DNA of 64,000 nt from Odontesthes bonariensis (GCF_027942865.1 NC_134520.1:35777688-35841687), one strand, 5' to 3'; numbered from the stretch's first letter, positions 33,217-44,686 are shown. Notes: generated by a model from the sequence alone, not told the origin. Numbers and translations: made by a program.

Positions 33217-34087
33217 AGTTAGATTCTGTTGCGTTCTTTACCCCCAGATGTCCTCGGGTGTCTGGTCTCGGTCACACCTGTCTCCTGGGAATCACCCACC
33301 CGTTGTCACTCTGCTCATCGACCCTCCCTGTACTTACAGATTCTCCATTTGCCAGATCAGTGTTGTCCCCCTTCTTGTGGTTCCCCTGTTGGGAAGCTAC
33401 TCAGTTTGGGTTGTGGTGTATTCCTGCCTCAGCGGCATCTTTGGTTTCTTTTTGAACAGGTGACCTCTCACTGTCACCGCCCGTCTGTGCCTCCTCCTTC
33501 TGATAGTTTGGTGTTTGGGTCCTGAACAGGATCATTCAGACCTGTTCGACCTCTTCTTAAACAAATTATGGTATTACCTCCATTCTCTTCAAGGCCACCT
33601 TCCTTCCACCACCAGTTTGTCTTTGGATGTTACGCAGATTAATATTCCTGCCGTACTATCTGTGCACATGTTCTGATGAATATCTGGCTTCTGCTTTGCT
33701 TGATAGAACTTGCATGTTTTTGCTCCCCCCCCCCCCCAAAAAAAAAACAACCTTGGCTTCCAACATTCATTCATTCATTCATTTGAACATTTCATTTAAC
33801 CGGGAATAATAACTCTTGAGATTAAATAACTCTTTTTCCTGGTGTCCTGGCCAGGAAAGTCCAACAATACACACACCTTCTACACCAACAGTAACGCGTA
33901 TAAGAAGAACCGTAGAACGTTAGTTCATGTTCAGAATATTTAATGATCACAGTCAGAAAGGAGCACGATGATCAATCAGAGCATTTACAGTCAGACATAT
34001 CAGAGGTGGCAACAAGATTTATTCCAAAGAAAAACCCAGTTTTATCTTCAGGTTTTCCACCACTTACTGGGTTTAATAATTATGATT
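33217..34087. other. Unassigned intergenic DNA
   Basis: A pyrimidine-rich segment (33217-33530) reads open in several plus-strand frames but resembles no protein I know; it may be LTR-derived. A C-run followed by an A-run lies near 33726-33748. Confidence 0.3.
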
Positions 34088-34194
34088 ACAATTAATTGAA
34101 TTCCAATTGGCTTGAATTGGACTTTATTATTTAAGTGCCTTGAGATGACATTTGTTGTTTTTGGCGCTATATAAATAAAAATGAATTGAATTGA
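34088..34194 (+). repeat. L2-type tail with GAATTGAATTGAA repeat
   Basis: Same tail as 17632-17745 (CCTTGAGATGACATTTGTTG, GGCGCTATATAAATAAAAAT). Confidence 0.65.
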
Positions 34195-34849
34195 AAAGGT
34201 GTGAGGTGTACATGATGATCTGCCAGTTATTTGTTCTTCTCTCTTCTATCCACTTCAGAACAAATGAAAACCAACTCCAGGATCTGTAAGAACTGTAACT
34301 AAAAAAGCGAAGGAGTGCTGCACATGACTTTGCTTCCACAATCATCCAACCAAAACCCATCAGAGAAGGTTTGGAAAGAGTTGGACAGCAGAGTGCTTCA
34401 CATATCCAGGAACTCCTGCAAGAGGTTGCAACCCAAACCAGTGAGTGTGTCACTAATAACCTGTTTGCACTGTATGGACAAACTGCAGCTATGAGCAGGT
34501 CAAAAGTAACATTATGACTTTAAGATTTATTTCCTCTTCTGTTACTCTGAACAGGCTGAACATTTAACCAACTTATTCTGGAACTTGGACCAGTAAACGT
34601 GCTCGATGGCAGATTTTGATTTGCACCCTCTGGGCAATCTGACGGCCACAGATTAATTGTGGCGTATGACAGAGAGAAACCAGGTTTTATTTGAGCTTTC
34701 TCACAAGGTCTGACATACATCAAATCATTTATTAATTGATACAAACTTTACAACCCCACCAAGAAAAAAAATGTGAAAAAAATATTTCTTTGCATTTCTT
34801 TTACCCTTGGGGGAGTCATAAGAAAAATCAATGATTTTTTTTTTTTTAA

Positions 34850-37800
34850 CAGACCCTGTGGTTTTTAAAATATTGATCTCTACCAAACGGTTGAGATTTC
34901 ACTTAATGGTTTAAGTGCATAACTTCATGAAAATACCAGGAACAGTAGATAAATTCAAATAAAATGCTAATTTATGAAGAAATAAACAACAAAAAATGTC
35001 TGGGGCACTGGATACACTTTATTTCTGTTAGTATGCCACAAAACACTGCTGGTTTTATTTCAACCAAGGAAAATATTGCTTCGAACAAGGAAATATTGCA
35101 TTTCTAATTTTCCCATCTTGACTGTATCTGTGTTAAAGTGCAACAGCACAAAATTCTCACATTCAATCCACTTTTGATTATATGTAACAGAGCAAAACAT
35201 TCATTTTTGCATTCAAAAAGGAAAAGAAAATACTGCAAAACAATATAAACATTTGCATTTCTCGCTTTAATATCTCAACACACCTCGTCTGTGTTGGTGC
35301 AACAGCAGTCATGTTTTATGGGACACAAGAGTCACATTTCTCATGGAACTAGTATTGCTGGTTACCATTTAAACTTTGAAAAAACATTGCAAACACAGGA
35401 AAACATTTCCAAACATATTTAAACATCACATTTTCGACCTTTTCACCTCAAAAAAAACTCATCTGTGTGGTTGTGCAACAGCACAAATGCTTTTTGTGCA
35501 TTAGATCCACTTTACCTCTGGTGATATGCTGCAAAGCATTCCTGTTTTGCATTCAAACACAAGAAAACACTGCATTTGTTGCATTTCCACCTAGACACTC
35601 CCTTTGGACAATGGTTGCATCGCCCTCGCTTTTCACAGTGAACAGGCCAGTGTCCCAAGTAGTCGTAGCGCACATCTGGTTGTGGTTTTGGTCGTGAGGG
35701 TCTTGGGCTGTATCCTGTCTTCTCTGTTGGTGGAGCGCTGAAAGATGGTCGGCCAACTTTGGATGCTGACTTATTGAACTGGTTCAAACTGTGGGCGACT
35801 GCCAGGCGGAACCGTTTGAGAGACATGGGTTTCTCATTCAGGAGGCCACTGTCCCTTTTGTAGAGCAGCCAGGAATTTGCGATGCAGAGGTCAAGGATGT
35901 ATCCGAACAGGGGGACATACCATCTCCTTGACTTGGCCGGGGTGTTGTACAGGTGTACAAGCATGTCGGAAAGATCGATTCCTCCCATATGCTCATTATA
36001 GGCAGGGATGAGTGATGGGCATGGGATTTTTATCTTTGCTCGGGACTCTCTGCACCACCGTTTCACTGTTGAAAAAGGCATGATCCCACAGGCATTACTT
36101 AGCAGGTTGACACATTTGTTATCGAACCATTTCACTGCAATAACCCCTTCAGCAGCCCTATAATCACAGGCTCCACGCCCCTTTTCTTCAGGTCTTTGTC
36201 TGCCATCAAGGGAGCTCCACCAGTACGGTTTGGTCGTACGGTGCCGATGCACTTGACACCCAGGGCAGTGTGCAGGTTCTGGACCAAGTTGAAACTTGTG
36301 AAGAAGTTGTCACAAAAGACAACAGACAACTGGGGCTCTATTATGGATCTGCACAGCGTTGTCACTACTTTTGCGCCCAGAAGTAGCGTTTGTTCCTGTT
36401 CACTGAGGTCAACATTGAAGAACGTGGATGCCCCTTGATAAAGCAGAAAGTCGTGGATGATGCCAGATGAACTTGCTCGACAGAATAATTTAAAGCCCCA
36501 CTTGTCTGGCTTGTTGGCGATATACTGGCGGAGGGTGCCAGCCCTTGTGCCTTTATATGCTACCATGACCTCATCAACACTGTGCTTGTGAGTGGATGGT
36601 ATCAGGAGACACCGCTCACGAAGCATTTCAAAAAGGGGACGGATTTTGTAAAATCGGTCCGGACTCTCATTCCACTGCTGATTATCATTGAAATGAATGT
36701 ATCGGCGTAACAGCTGGAATCTCTTCCTTGGCATGATATCAGCTATCACGTTGAAACGTGATTCATGGTGCCAGTAGTCCTCCAGCGATGGGAAATTGAA
36801 AACACCCATAAAGAGAAGGATCGCTAAGAAATGCTCTATCTCTTCAGGGCTAGTCTTGATTGGATCCCCCAACTCTTGAGCAGAGTACAAATTAGTATGA
36901 TGTGCGATATGTTCAATCATCTCATTAGTGAAGAGCATTTTGAAGTATCAGGGGGTTCAAATCTTGAATTTGAAACCTAGAATTCTTCAATGTCTTCATG
37001 CTTCCAGATTCTTCTTGAGCTTTTGTTTGAGCTTGGGGTGTAACTTGGGTCAGGGTTGTCATCTGGCTCCTCCAAGGAAACAGTTTTTAGGGTGTGTTTC
37101 CCTTTTCTGCTCTTCTTACGAGGTGGCTGTGTAGAAGCTCTGCTTGTTGAGGGAGCCTCCTCCTCATCCAGGGATTCAAAAGAGCTGTCTCCAGTACCAT
37201 CTGCTTGTGTGGGCTGATAATCAGGATCTTCTACTTGGTCATCATCATCACTCAGATCACCATCAGATTCCTGAGGATTTTCTGGTACGAGGGCCAGAAG
37301 AGTGCGCGGCTTTGTACCATAGAAGGTTTTAGTGTCCATCTAGTAGTTGTAGAACAAGTTAAAATGAAATTCTTATTAAAAACGGTAGTAATATTAATAT
37401 ACCAGCCTGTGTCATTTAGTTAAAACGGAATTAGTTGCAAAAATGATGATTTTTCCACATTTATTCTAGGGGTTTACCATATTTACTAATATCAACTCAG
37501 AAAGTCACAAAAATTACTTTGTAAAATAATTATCTCAGCATATTCATGATTTATAACATTGTAATAACACTTAATGTTTCATATTTACAGCCATAGATGA
37601 AAATTAGTTTTGATTTTATAGCAAAAAAGTACATTTTAATTACATTAGCTTAATTTGCTACATTTACCATAAAGCGACAAATCAACTATTTGGTCGAGCA
37701 TGTTTTTAAAAAATTATTAGACATTTAATTTAGGTTTTTAGGTGGTATCAAGTAACATAATTCTGTTTAGTAAGGTCTCTAACACTATCATATGTCAAAA

Positions 37801-38057
37801 AATTATTCCTACCTTTCAAAGTTTTACTAAAAAAAGTCAACATGTTGGGAAGGATTTTCGTGTTTCTGACTTCCTAGTTGGAGGGGGATGACAAAGAATA
37901 CTATTTAAAGACACAGTGCCCTCTAGTGGATTTCTTTAGCGCAACGTACCTCAGCCAAGTGGTAGAGATGGCTCAACCAGGTTAAGCTAAGTTAGGCACT
38001 CATCTCATTGAGATATAGTGACCCAAAATGTGCTCAACCATATGGTTGAGCGGGCAG
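34850..38057 (-). mobile_element. piggyBac-type transposon (tentative ends)
   Basis: TTAA tetranucleotides at 34846-34849 and 38058-38061 bracket 3.2 kb centred on the transposase remains, a normal length for piggyBac. The putative ends CAGACCCTG and CTGCCCGCT match weakly, so the boundaries are provisional. GGTTGAG occurs near both ends, and a perfect 20-bp palindrome (38032-38051) lies six bases inside the right TTAA. Confidence 0.45.
35512..37339 (-). pseudogene. piggyBac-type (PGBD-like) transposase, frame-broken
   Basis: Three consecutive minus-strand open frames cover one PGBD-like transposase. The first (37339-36977) encodes an acidic N-terminal region and ends at a TAG. The second (36938-36132) encodes the start of the DDE domain. 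It includes HSVDEVMVAYKGTRAGTLRQ (first catalytic Asp, DE.M..YKG) and VVFCDNFFTSFNLVQNL (second Asp, CDNFFTS). The third (36252-35512) holds NEHMGGIDLSDMLVHLYN (third Asp) and a C-terminal Cys-rich domain (CNHCPKG, CNKC) that in this family binds terminal repeats. Damage is one in-frame stop, one frameshift near 36945 and one in a run of four G at about 36183. All three catalytic Asp remain, so inactivation looks recent. The enzyme class cuts and pastes DNA at TTAA. Confidence 0.9.
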
Positions 38058-38061
38058 TTAA

Positions 38062-39046
38062 AGACCCATCGATCCAGAATAAAAACAAGACATTACATTG
38101 AACACACAAAAAACACATTTTAAATTATGTATAAATCTGTCTCCCACATGGAGTTAACCATTGATGTTGTATATGACAAAACCAGATATTAGACTGTCCC
38201 AAAACAATTTAGCTATACAAGACACTGAGGCTGCAAAATTTTAAAATCATCGTCTATAAAACTCTTCATCTGTTATATGTTCTGTGATAAAATGTCCAAG
38301 ATATTTATTTATTACATAATTCAGGAAATGCCAGATGTTTGTTGTGCTTGGTTTTTAGGATCATGATAAAACTTATTAACAGTTTGATATGATGTTCCAA
38401 ATAGAAAGGACCTGCTGAAGTCAGCACTTCTCAGACTGAAGACCAAAAGATCATCTGCATACAAACCCTGATTCACCAGTAAATGACCAATCATGCACCA
38501 GGTTTAACTTTGTGGATAGATCATCCATAAAACTGTGAATCAAATCTAAACACGACACTAGTGCCTCATTTATCATGCACCGGCAGGTAGGAAAACCAGG
38601 AATCCAGAAGTCTTATGTTAGGGAATCCATCTGAAAACCTTTGTATGGATAGCATCATTTAGAGGCATCATCAAAACATACAAAATCTGATGAGTTTTCA
38701 TCTGTGTCATTGTTTACTAATTATTTAAGGGCTTTAAAGTAAACATTTAAATTATTAAACCGCTAATGCAGCGAGGGGGGGTGAATAGTTTTACTGGTGA
38801 ATGATAAATTAATCTAATTTATCTAGAAATATTCTTTCAATTACTTTTGAAAGGATGCAGACAAAACCAATGAAGCTGTAATTTCCTAAACTAGGCAGTT
38901 TACCAGCTCTGTATAAATATAATAAACTAATTTGTTAGTTATTAAATGGTCTAAAGATGGTTTAAATTGAAAAGCTTTCACATTTAACTTTTAATTTTGA
39001 CGTTTTTTTTAAGCTTTGCTCCCCAGATAATTTCCCCGAAGCCGAC
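38062..39046. other. Intergenic DNA downstream of gene F
   Basis: A/T-rich with no recognisable gene or element. The 3' UTR of gene F must lie at its right end, but I see no clear polyadenylation signal. Confidence 0.3.
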
Positions 39047-40320
39047 TCAGGACTGCAGCACCTCCCCTGTGTGCGTTCTTATGTGGCTCGTCAATTTTCC
39101 ACTTTCAGTGAAACTTCGACCACATATTTCACAAGAATATGGCTTCTCACCTGTGTGAGTTCTCATGTGGACCATCAGAGTGCCTCTATGCCTGAATCTT
39201 TTCCCGCATGTTTTGCAGGGAAACGGCCTCTCCCCGGTGTGAGTTCTCATGTGGTACAACAAAGTGTCAGCGTGTTTGAAACTTTTCCCACATGTTTCAC
39301 AGGAATAAGACCTCTGATCTGTGTGAGTTCTCATATGGACAGTCAACGTGCCACTTTGACTGAAGGTTTTACCGCATTTTTCACACGTATGTGGCTTCTC
39401 ACCTGTATGAGTTCTCAAATGGCTCAACAGAGTATGACCGTGTCTGAAGCTTCTACTGCACACTTCACACGAGTAGGACTTTTCCCCCGTGTGAGTTCTC
39501 ATGTGGATAGTTAAAATCCCACTTTGTCTGAAACTTTTCCCGCACACTTCACACGAATAGGATTTTTCACCCGTGTGAGTTCTCATGTGAGCAGCCAAAC
39601 TGCCACTTTGAGTGAAAGTTTTCCAGCAGGTGTTGCACGAGTATGGTCTTTCACCTGTGTGAATCCTCATATGCATGGTCAGATTTGTACTTTGAGTGAA
39701 GCTTTTCCCGCATATTTTACACGAATATGACTTCTCACCAGTGTGGATTTTTAGATGAGATTTCAATGTTGATAAATGACTAAATGTTTTACCGCAAGTT
39801 TTGCAAGCATACGGCTTTTCACCCGTGTGGGCTGTTGAATGTTTCCGAAGTTCAGAATTAAACCTAAATTCCTTACCACAAAAGTCACATCTCACTGACT
39901 TTTTACACGCGTCACTATCTGACGTCGGACAATTATCTACTTTGTCAATTTGACTAACGTTTCGGGGATTTGTCTCACTCTGCTTCAGCCCTGCATTCCT
40001 CGTTGAACCGTAGTCTTCGTGGTTGCTTTCTTCTCGCCTCTCAGCCACAAGAAAGTTCTGAGAAAGAAGCTGGTTACTGTTTGGTTGCGGTTCACTCTGG
40101 TCACTTTCCTGATAGTTAGAAGTCTTCATAAAGATGTCAGTCTCCTGCTTCAGTAGGAGCTGCTCTTCATTCTGACTGGTGCAGAGTTCCTCCTGTTCCG
40201 CTTTAATTTGTGGAGGTTCTTCCTGGTCCAGCCTGGAGTTCTTCTCCTGGTTACAGGACAGCTGAGCAGCAAGAACCTCCTTCTCCTCCTCCTCCTCTTT
40301 ACAGCCTGTTTGCTTGAGAT
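39047..40320 (-). CDS. Zinc-finger gene F, terminal exon (10 fingers)
   Basis: The acceptor TGCCACTTCAG precedes 40320, and the exon opens in phase 1 (DLKQTGCKEEEEEKEVLAAQ). An acidic linker follows (PPQIKAEQEELCTSQNEEQ, LLLKQETD), then ten C2H2 fingers from CDFCGKEFRFNSELRKHSTAH to CEICGRSFTESGKLTSHIRTH. All have complete ligands and nearly all TGEK-type linkers. Finger 4 has Trp after the second Cys (CNTCWKTF). Joined to the exon at 44584-44686 the protein is 458 residues, the longest here. A (GATA)n tract and LINE tail lie immediately upstream, so the tract before the acceptor is made of TATC repeats. Confidence 0.93.
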
Positions 40321-40323
40321 CTG

Positions 40324-40332
40324 AAGTGGCAG

Positions 40333-40364
<32 letters not shown>

Positions 40365-40480
40365 GCTTTATTCATCCCAATTTGGGAAATTATTGTGTTG
40401 CAACAGCGTACAGAAAAACAAGCAAATAGAATAGAATAAAAATAGAGAGTAAACATCAGCTATATACAAATCTACAGTAT
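40324..40480 (-). mobile_element. LINE tail with (GATA)n, abutting the gene F acceptor
   Basis: (AGAT)n at about 40334-40364 leads into GCTTTATTCATCCCAATTTGGGAAATT and A/T-rich LINE 3' sequence, then an (ATA)n tract (about 40493-40530). This fish LINE family typically ends in (GATA)n. The tail end is a few bases from the splice acceptor of exon F. Confidence 0.7.
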
Positions 40481-40493
40481 GAAGAGTAGGGTA

Positions 40494-40532
<39 letters not shown>

Positions 40533-40643
40533 CATCAGTAAACTAAATAAATAAAACCGGATTTGGTTGCTAATACGATGATAAGAAAGCCCACATCTGA
40601 CATAGTTTTAAGCGTTAGCAAAGCTCCACAACGTAACACTCTT

Positions 40644-41008
40644 TCACACTGTAGTTCCAGAGTGTTTAAACTCATCACAGACATGGTTTTCATGACAAAC
40701 ATTACTTTGAACTGTTCTTTTTAAGGGAATATTGTTATAGATGTTTATAAGATGTTGTTTCTGAAAGGACATTTGGACATTTAATAATGTAGCAGCAAAT
40801 AAAACAGTCTGGATTTGTGAATTTGGATTTAGATGGTGGACTGTGATTCTACCCCAAATAATCTGTTCCATCTGACTGGTGCAGAGTTCGTCGTGTTCTT
40901 CTTTAACTTGTGGAGGTCCTGGTGCCTCCAGGCTGGAGTTCCTCTCATCACAGAGCTGCTGGTGAGCAAGAATCCTCTCATCATTACAGAAATGATGCTG
41001 CTGGAAGT
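40644..41008 (-). pseudogene. Zinc-finger terminal exon remnant G, fingerless
   Basis: After the acceptor GTTTCAG the minus strand opens in phase 1 as DFQQHHFCNDERILAHQQ and continues with the family linker (PPQVKEEHDELCTSQ). It then leaves family similarity at MEQIIWGRITVHHLN and stays open to a stop at 40644, with no fingers. Joined to the exon at 44584-44686 it would give 155 residues in frame. Most likely this is a terminal exon that lost its finger part by deletion. Being open and in phase, it could still be spliced in and yield a fingerless protein. Confidence 0.75.
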
Positions 41009-41010
41009 CT

Positions 41011-44000
41011 GAAACGTTACAGAGCGGGAGAAGGAAACGTTACAGAGCGGGAGAAGGAAACGTTACAGAGTGGGAGAAGGAAACGTTACAGAGCGGGAGA
41101 AGGAAACGTCACAGAGCGGGAGAAGGAAACGTCACAGAGCGGGAGAAGGAAATGTCACAGAGCGGGAGAAGGAAACGTTACAGAGCGGGAGAAGGAAACG
41201 TCACAGAGTGGGAGAAGGAAACGTTACAGAGTGGGAGAAGGAAAGGTTACAGAGTGGGAGAAGGAAATGTTACAGAGTGGGAGAAGGAAACGTCACAGAG
41301 CGGGAGAAGGAAACGTTACAGAGCGGGAGAAGGAAACGTCACAGAGCGGGAGAAGGAAACGTCACAGAGCGGGAGAAGGAAACTTTACAGAGCGGGAGAA
41401 GGAAACGTTACAGAGCGGGAGAAGGAAACGTCACAGAGTGGGAGAAGGAAACGTCACAGAGTGGGAGAAGGAAACGTCACAGAGTGGGAGAAGGAAACGT
41501 CACAGAGTGGGAGAAGGAAACGTTACAGAGCGGGAGAAGGAAACGTCACAGAGCGGGAGAAGGAAACGTCACAGAGAGGGAGAAGGAAACGTCACAGAGC
41601 GGGAGAAGGAAACGTCACAGAGTGGGAGAAGGAAACGTGACAGAGCGGGAGAAGGAAACGTCACAGAGCGGGAGAAGGAAACGTTACAGAGTGGGAGAAG
41701 GAAACGTCACAGAGTGGGAGAAGGAAACGTTACAGAGTGGGAGAAGGAAACGTTACAGAGTGGGAGAAGGAAACGTGACAGAGTGGGAGAAGGAAACGTG
41801 ACAGAGCGGGAGAAGGAAACGTCACAGAGCGGGAGAAGGAAACGTTACAGAGCGGGAGAAGGAAACGCCACAGAGTGGGAGAAGGAAGGAAACGTCACAG
41901 AGCGGGAGAAGGAAACGTTACAGAGCGGGAGAAGGAAACGTTACAGAGCGGGAGAAGGAAACGTCACAGAGCGGGAGAAGGAAACGTTACAGAGTGGGAG
42001 AAGGAAACGTTACAGAGAGGGAGAAGGAAACGTCACAGAGTGGGAGAAGGAAACGTCACAGAGCGGGAGAAGGAAACGTTACAGAGTGGGAGAAGGAAAC
42101 GTCACAGAGTGGGAGAAGGAAACGTTACAGAGAGGGAGAAGGAAACGTCACAGAGCGGGAGAAGGAAACGTTACAGAGCGGGAGAAGGAAACGTCACAGA
42201 GTGGGAGAAGGAAACGTCATAGAGCGGGAGAAGGAAACGTTACAGAGTGGGAGAAGGAAACGTTACAGAGTGGGAGAAGGAAACGTCACAGAGCGGGAGA
42301 AGGAAACGTTACAGAGTGGGAGAAGGAAACGTTACAGAGTGGGAGAAGGAAACGTCACAGAGTGGGAGAAGGAAACGTCACAGAGCGGGAGAAGGAAACG
42401 TCACAGAACGGGAGAAGGAAACGTCACAGAGTGGGAGAAGGAAACGTCACAGAGTGGGAGAAGGAAACGTTACAGAGAGGGAGAAGGAAACGTCACAGAG
42501 CGGGAGAAGGAAACGTCACAGAGAGGGAGAAGGAAACGTCACAGAGCGGGAGAAGGAAACGTCACAGAGTGGGAGAAGGAAACGTGACAGAGCGGGAGAA
42601 GGAAACGTCACAGAGCGGGAGAAGGAAACGTTACAGAGTGGGAGAAGGAAACGTCACAGAGTGGGAGAAGGAAACGTTACAGAGTGGGAGAAGGAAACGT
42701 TACAGAGTGGGAGAAGGAAACGTGACAGAGTGGGAGAAGGAAACGTGACAGAGCGGGAGAAGGAAACGTCACAGAGCGGGAGAAGGAAACGTTACAGAGC
42801 GGGAGAAGGAAACGCCACAGAGTGGGAGAAGGAAGGAAACGTCACAGAGCGGGAGAAGGAAACGTTACAGAGCGGGAGAAGGAAACGTTACAGAGCGGGA
42901 GAAGGAAACGTCACAGAGCGGGAGAAGGAAACGTTACAGAGTGGGAGAAGGAAACGTCACAGAGAGGGAGAAGGAAACGTTACAGAGTGGGAGAAGGAAA
43001 CGTCACAGAGCGGGAGAAGGAAACGTCACAGAGTGGGAGAAGGAAACGTTACAGAGAGGGAGAAGGAAACGTCACAGAGTGGGAGAAGGAAACGTCACAG
43101 AGCGGGAGAAGGAAACGTTACAGAGTGGGAGAAGGAAACGTCACAGAGTGGGAGAAGGAAACGTTACAGAGAGGGAGAAGGAAACGTCACAGAGCGGGAG
43201 AAGGAAACGTTACAGAGCGGGAGAAGGAAACGTCACAGAGTGGGAGAAGGAAACGTCATAGAGCGGGAGAAGGAAACGTTACAGAGTGGGAGAAGGAAAC
43301 GTTACAGAGTGGGAGAAGGAAACGTCACAGAGCGGGAGAAGGAAACGTTACAGAGTGGGAGAAGGAAACGTTACAGAGTGGGAGAAGGAAACGTCACAGA
43401 GTGGGAGAAGGAAACGTCACAGAGCGGGAGAAGGAAACGTCACAGAACGGGAGAAGGAAACGTCACAGAGTGGGAGAAGGAAACGTCACAGAGTGGGAGA
43501 AGGAAACGTTACAGAGAGGGAGAAGGAAACGTCACAGAGCGGGAGAAGGAAACGTTACAGAGAGGGAGAAGGAAACGTCACAGAGCGGGAGAAGGAAACG
43601 TCACAGAGCGGGAGAAGGAAACGTCACAGAGTGGGAGAAGGAAACGTTACAGAGCGGGAGAAGGAAACGTCACAGAGCGGGAGAAGGAAACGTCACAGAA
43701 CGGGAGAAGGAAACGTCACAGAGCGGGAGAAGGAAGGAAACGTTACAGAGCGGGAGAAGGAAACGTCACAGAGCCGGAGAAGGAAACGTTACAGGGCGGG
43801 AGAAGGAAACGTCACAGAGAGGGAGAAGGAAACGTCACAGAGCGGGAGAAGGAAACGTCACAGAGCGGGAGAAGGAAACGTTACAGAGCGGGAGAAGGAA
43901 ACGTCACAGAGCGGGAGAAGGAAACGTCACAGAGCGGGAGAAGGAAACGTCACAGAGCGGGAGAAGGAAGGAAACGTTACAGAGCGGGAGAAGGAAACGT

Positions 44001-44229
44001 CACAGAGCCGGAGAAGGAAACGTTACAGGGCGGGAGAAGGAAACGTTACAGGGCGGGAGAAGGAAACGCCACAGAGCGGGAGAAGGAAACGTTACAGAGC
44101 GGGAGAAGGAAACGTCACAGAGCGGGAGAAGGAAACGTTACAGAGCGGGAGAAGGAAACGTCACAGAGCGGGAGAAGGAAACGTCACAGAGCGGGAGAAG
44201 GAAACGTCACAGAGCGGGAAAAGGAAACA
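41011..44229. repeat. 23-bp minisatellite, about 140 copies
   Basis: The unit GGGAGAAGGAAACGTYACAGAGY repeats head to tail for 3.2 kb. Variants are C/T at the GT(C/T)ACAG position, AGAGCGGG, AGAGTGGG or AGAGAGGG, and occasional 27-bp units with GAAGGAAGG. Because 23 is not a multiple of three and the unit lacks stops, all three plus-strand frames stay open for hundreds of codons. These are not genes. It fills the intron between the F/G first exon and remnant G. Confidence 0.97.
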
Positions 44230-44583
44230 GATTCTCTGTCCTGACTTTTATGGGATGTGTTCAACATCTGCAACCTGCAACATCTTTTATATTTAAGTGT
44301 CATCAGCTTAATTGTATATTAACAAATACAATTAATTTAATTAATACAATGAATTAAATATAGAAGATGTCGCAATCAAATCAAGTTGTTAATTTGTATG
44401 TGAAACAAACTGATCATAGGTATTTCATCCAACCACAGAAACCCAGTCTTCCAGTTAAAAGCAGATATTTGGACGGTTCCTGCACAACACGGACATATCA
44501 GCAACATTAGTCCATAAATGCAAAGCAGAGTTTTAATTCGGACTTTAAATGAAAACAAATGTGAATGAGAACACCTCAGATAC

Positions 44584-44686
44584 CTGTGGTGATTATCTTT
44601 ATTTCCGGTTTCCAGGTGACGTCCAGCAGTCTGTGGTGAGGGTCCATCGTGCTTTCAGACTCTGTTTCCTCTGACTCTGAAGACAT
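44584..44686 (-). CDS. First exon of zinc-finger unit F/G, shortened
   Basis: The exon reads MSSESEETESESTMDPHH, then the family end RLLDVTWKPEIK, and finishes with donor ACAG|GTATCT at 44583 in phase 1. Compared with the other first exons, the middle coiled-coil-like part is missing and replaced by an acidic Ser/Glu stretch, leaving 34 codons plus one base. The same frame extends upstream to an ATG at 44794, so a longer N-terminus is possible. I chose the ATG that aligns with MSS in the paralogues. Confidence 0.75.

Noticed and set aside
33217-33530. A secreted or membrane protein gene from the pyrimidine-rich open frames
   Set aside because: Three overlapping frames are open at once, as expected of biased composition, with no start context or similarity.
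35512-37339. A domesticated, functional PGBD host gene
   Set aside because: A stop codon and two frameshifts break the frame, and no introns explain them.
41011-44229. CRISPR-like array
   Set aside because: The repeats are directly contiguous with no unique spacers, and the DNA is vertebrate.
40910-44357. Overlapping plus-strand open frames of up to 665 codons with NVTEREKET/SGRRKRHRAGE repeats
   Set aside because: They arise because the 23-bp unit lacks stops in all three plus-strand frames. There is no promoter, start context or family similarity, and the gene strand here is minus.
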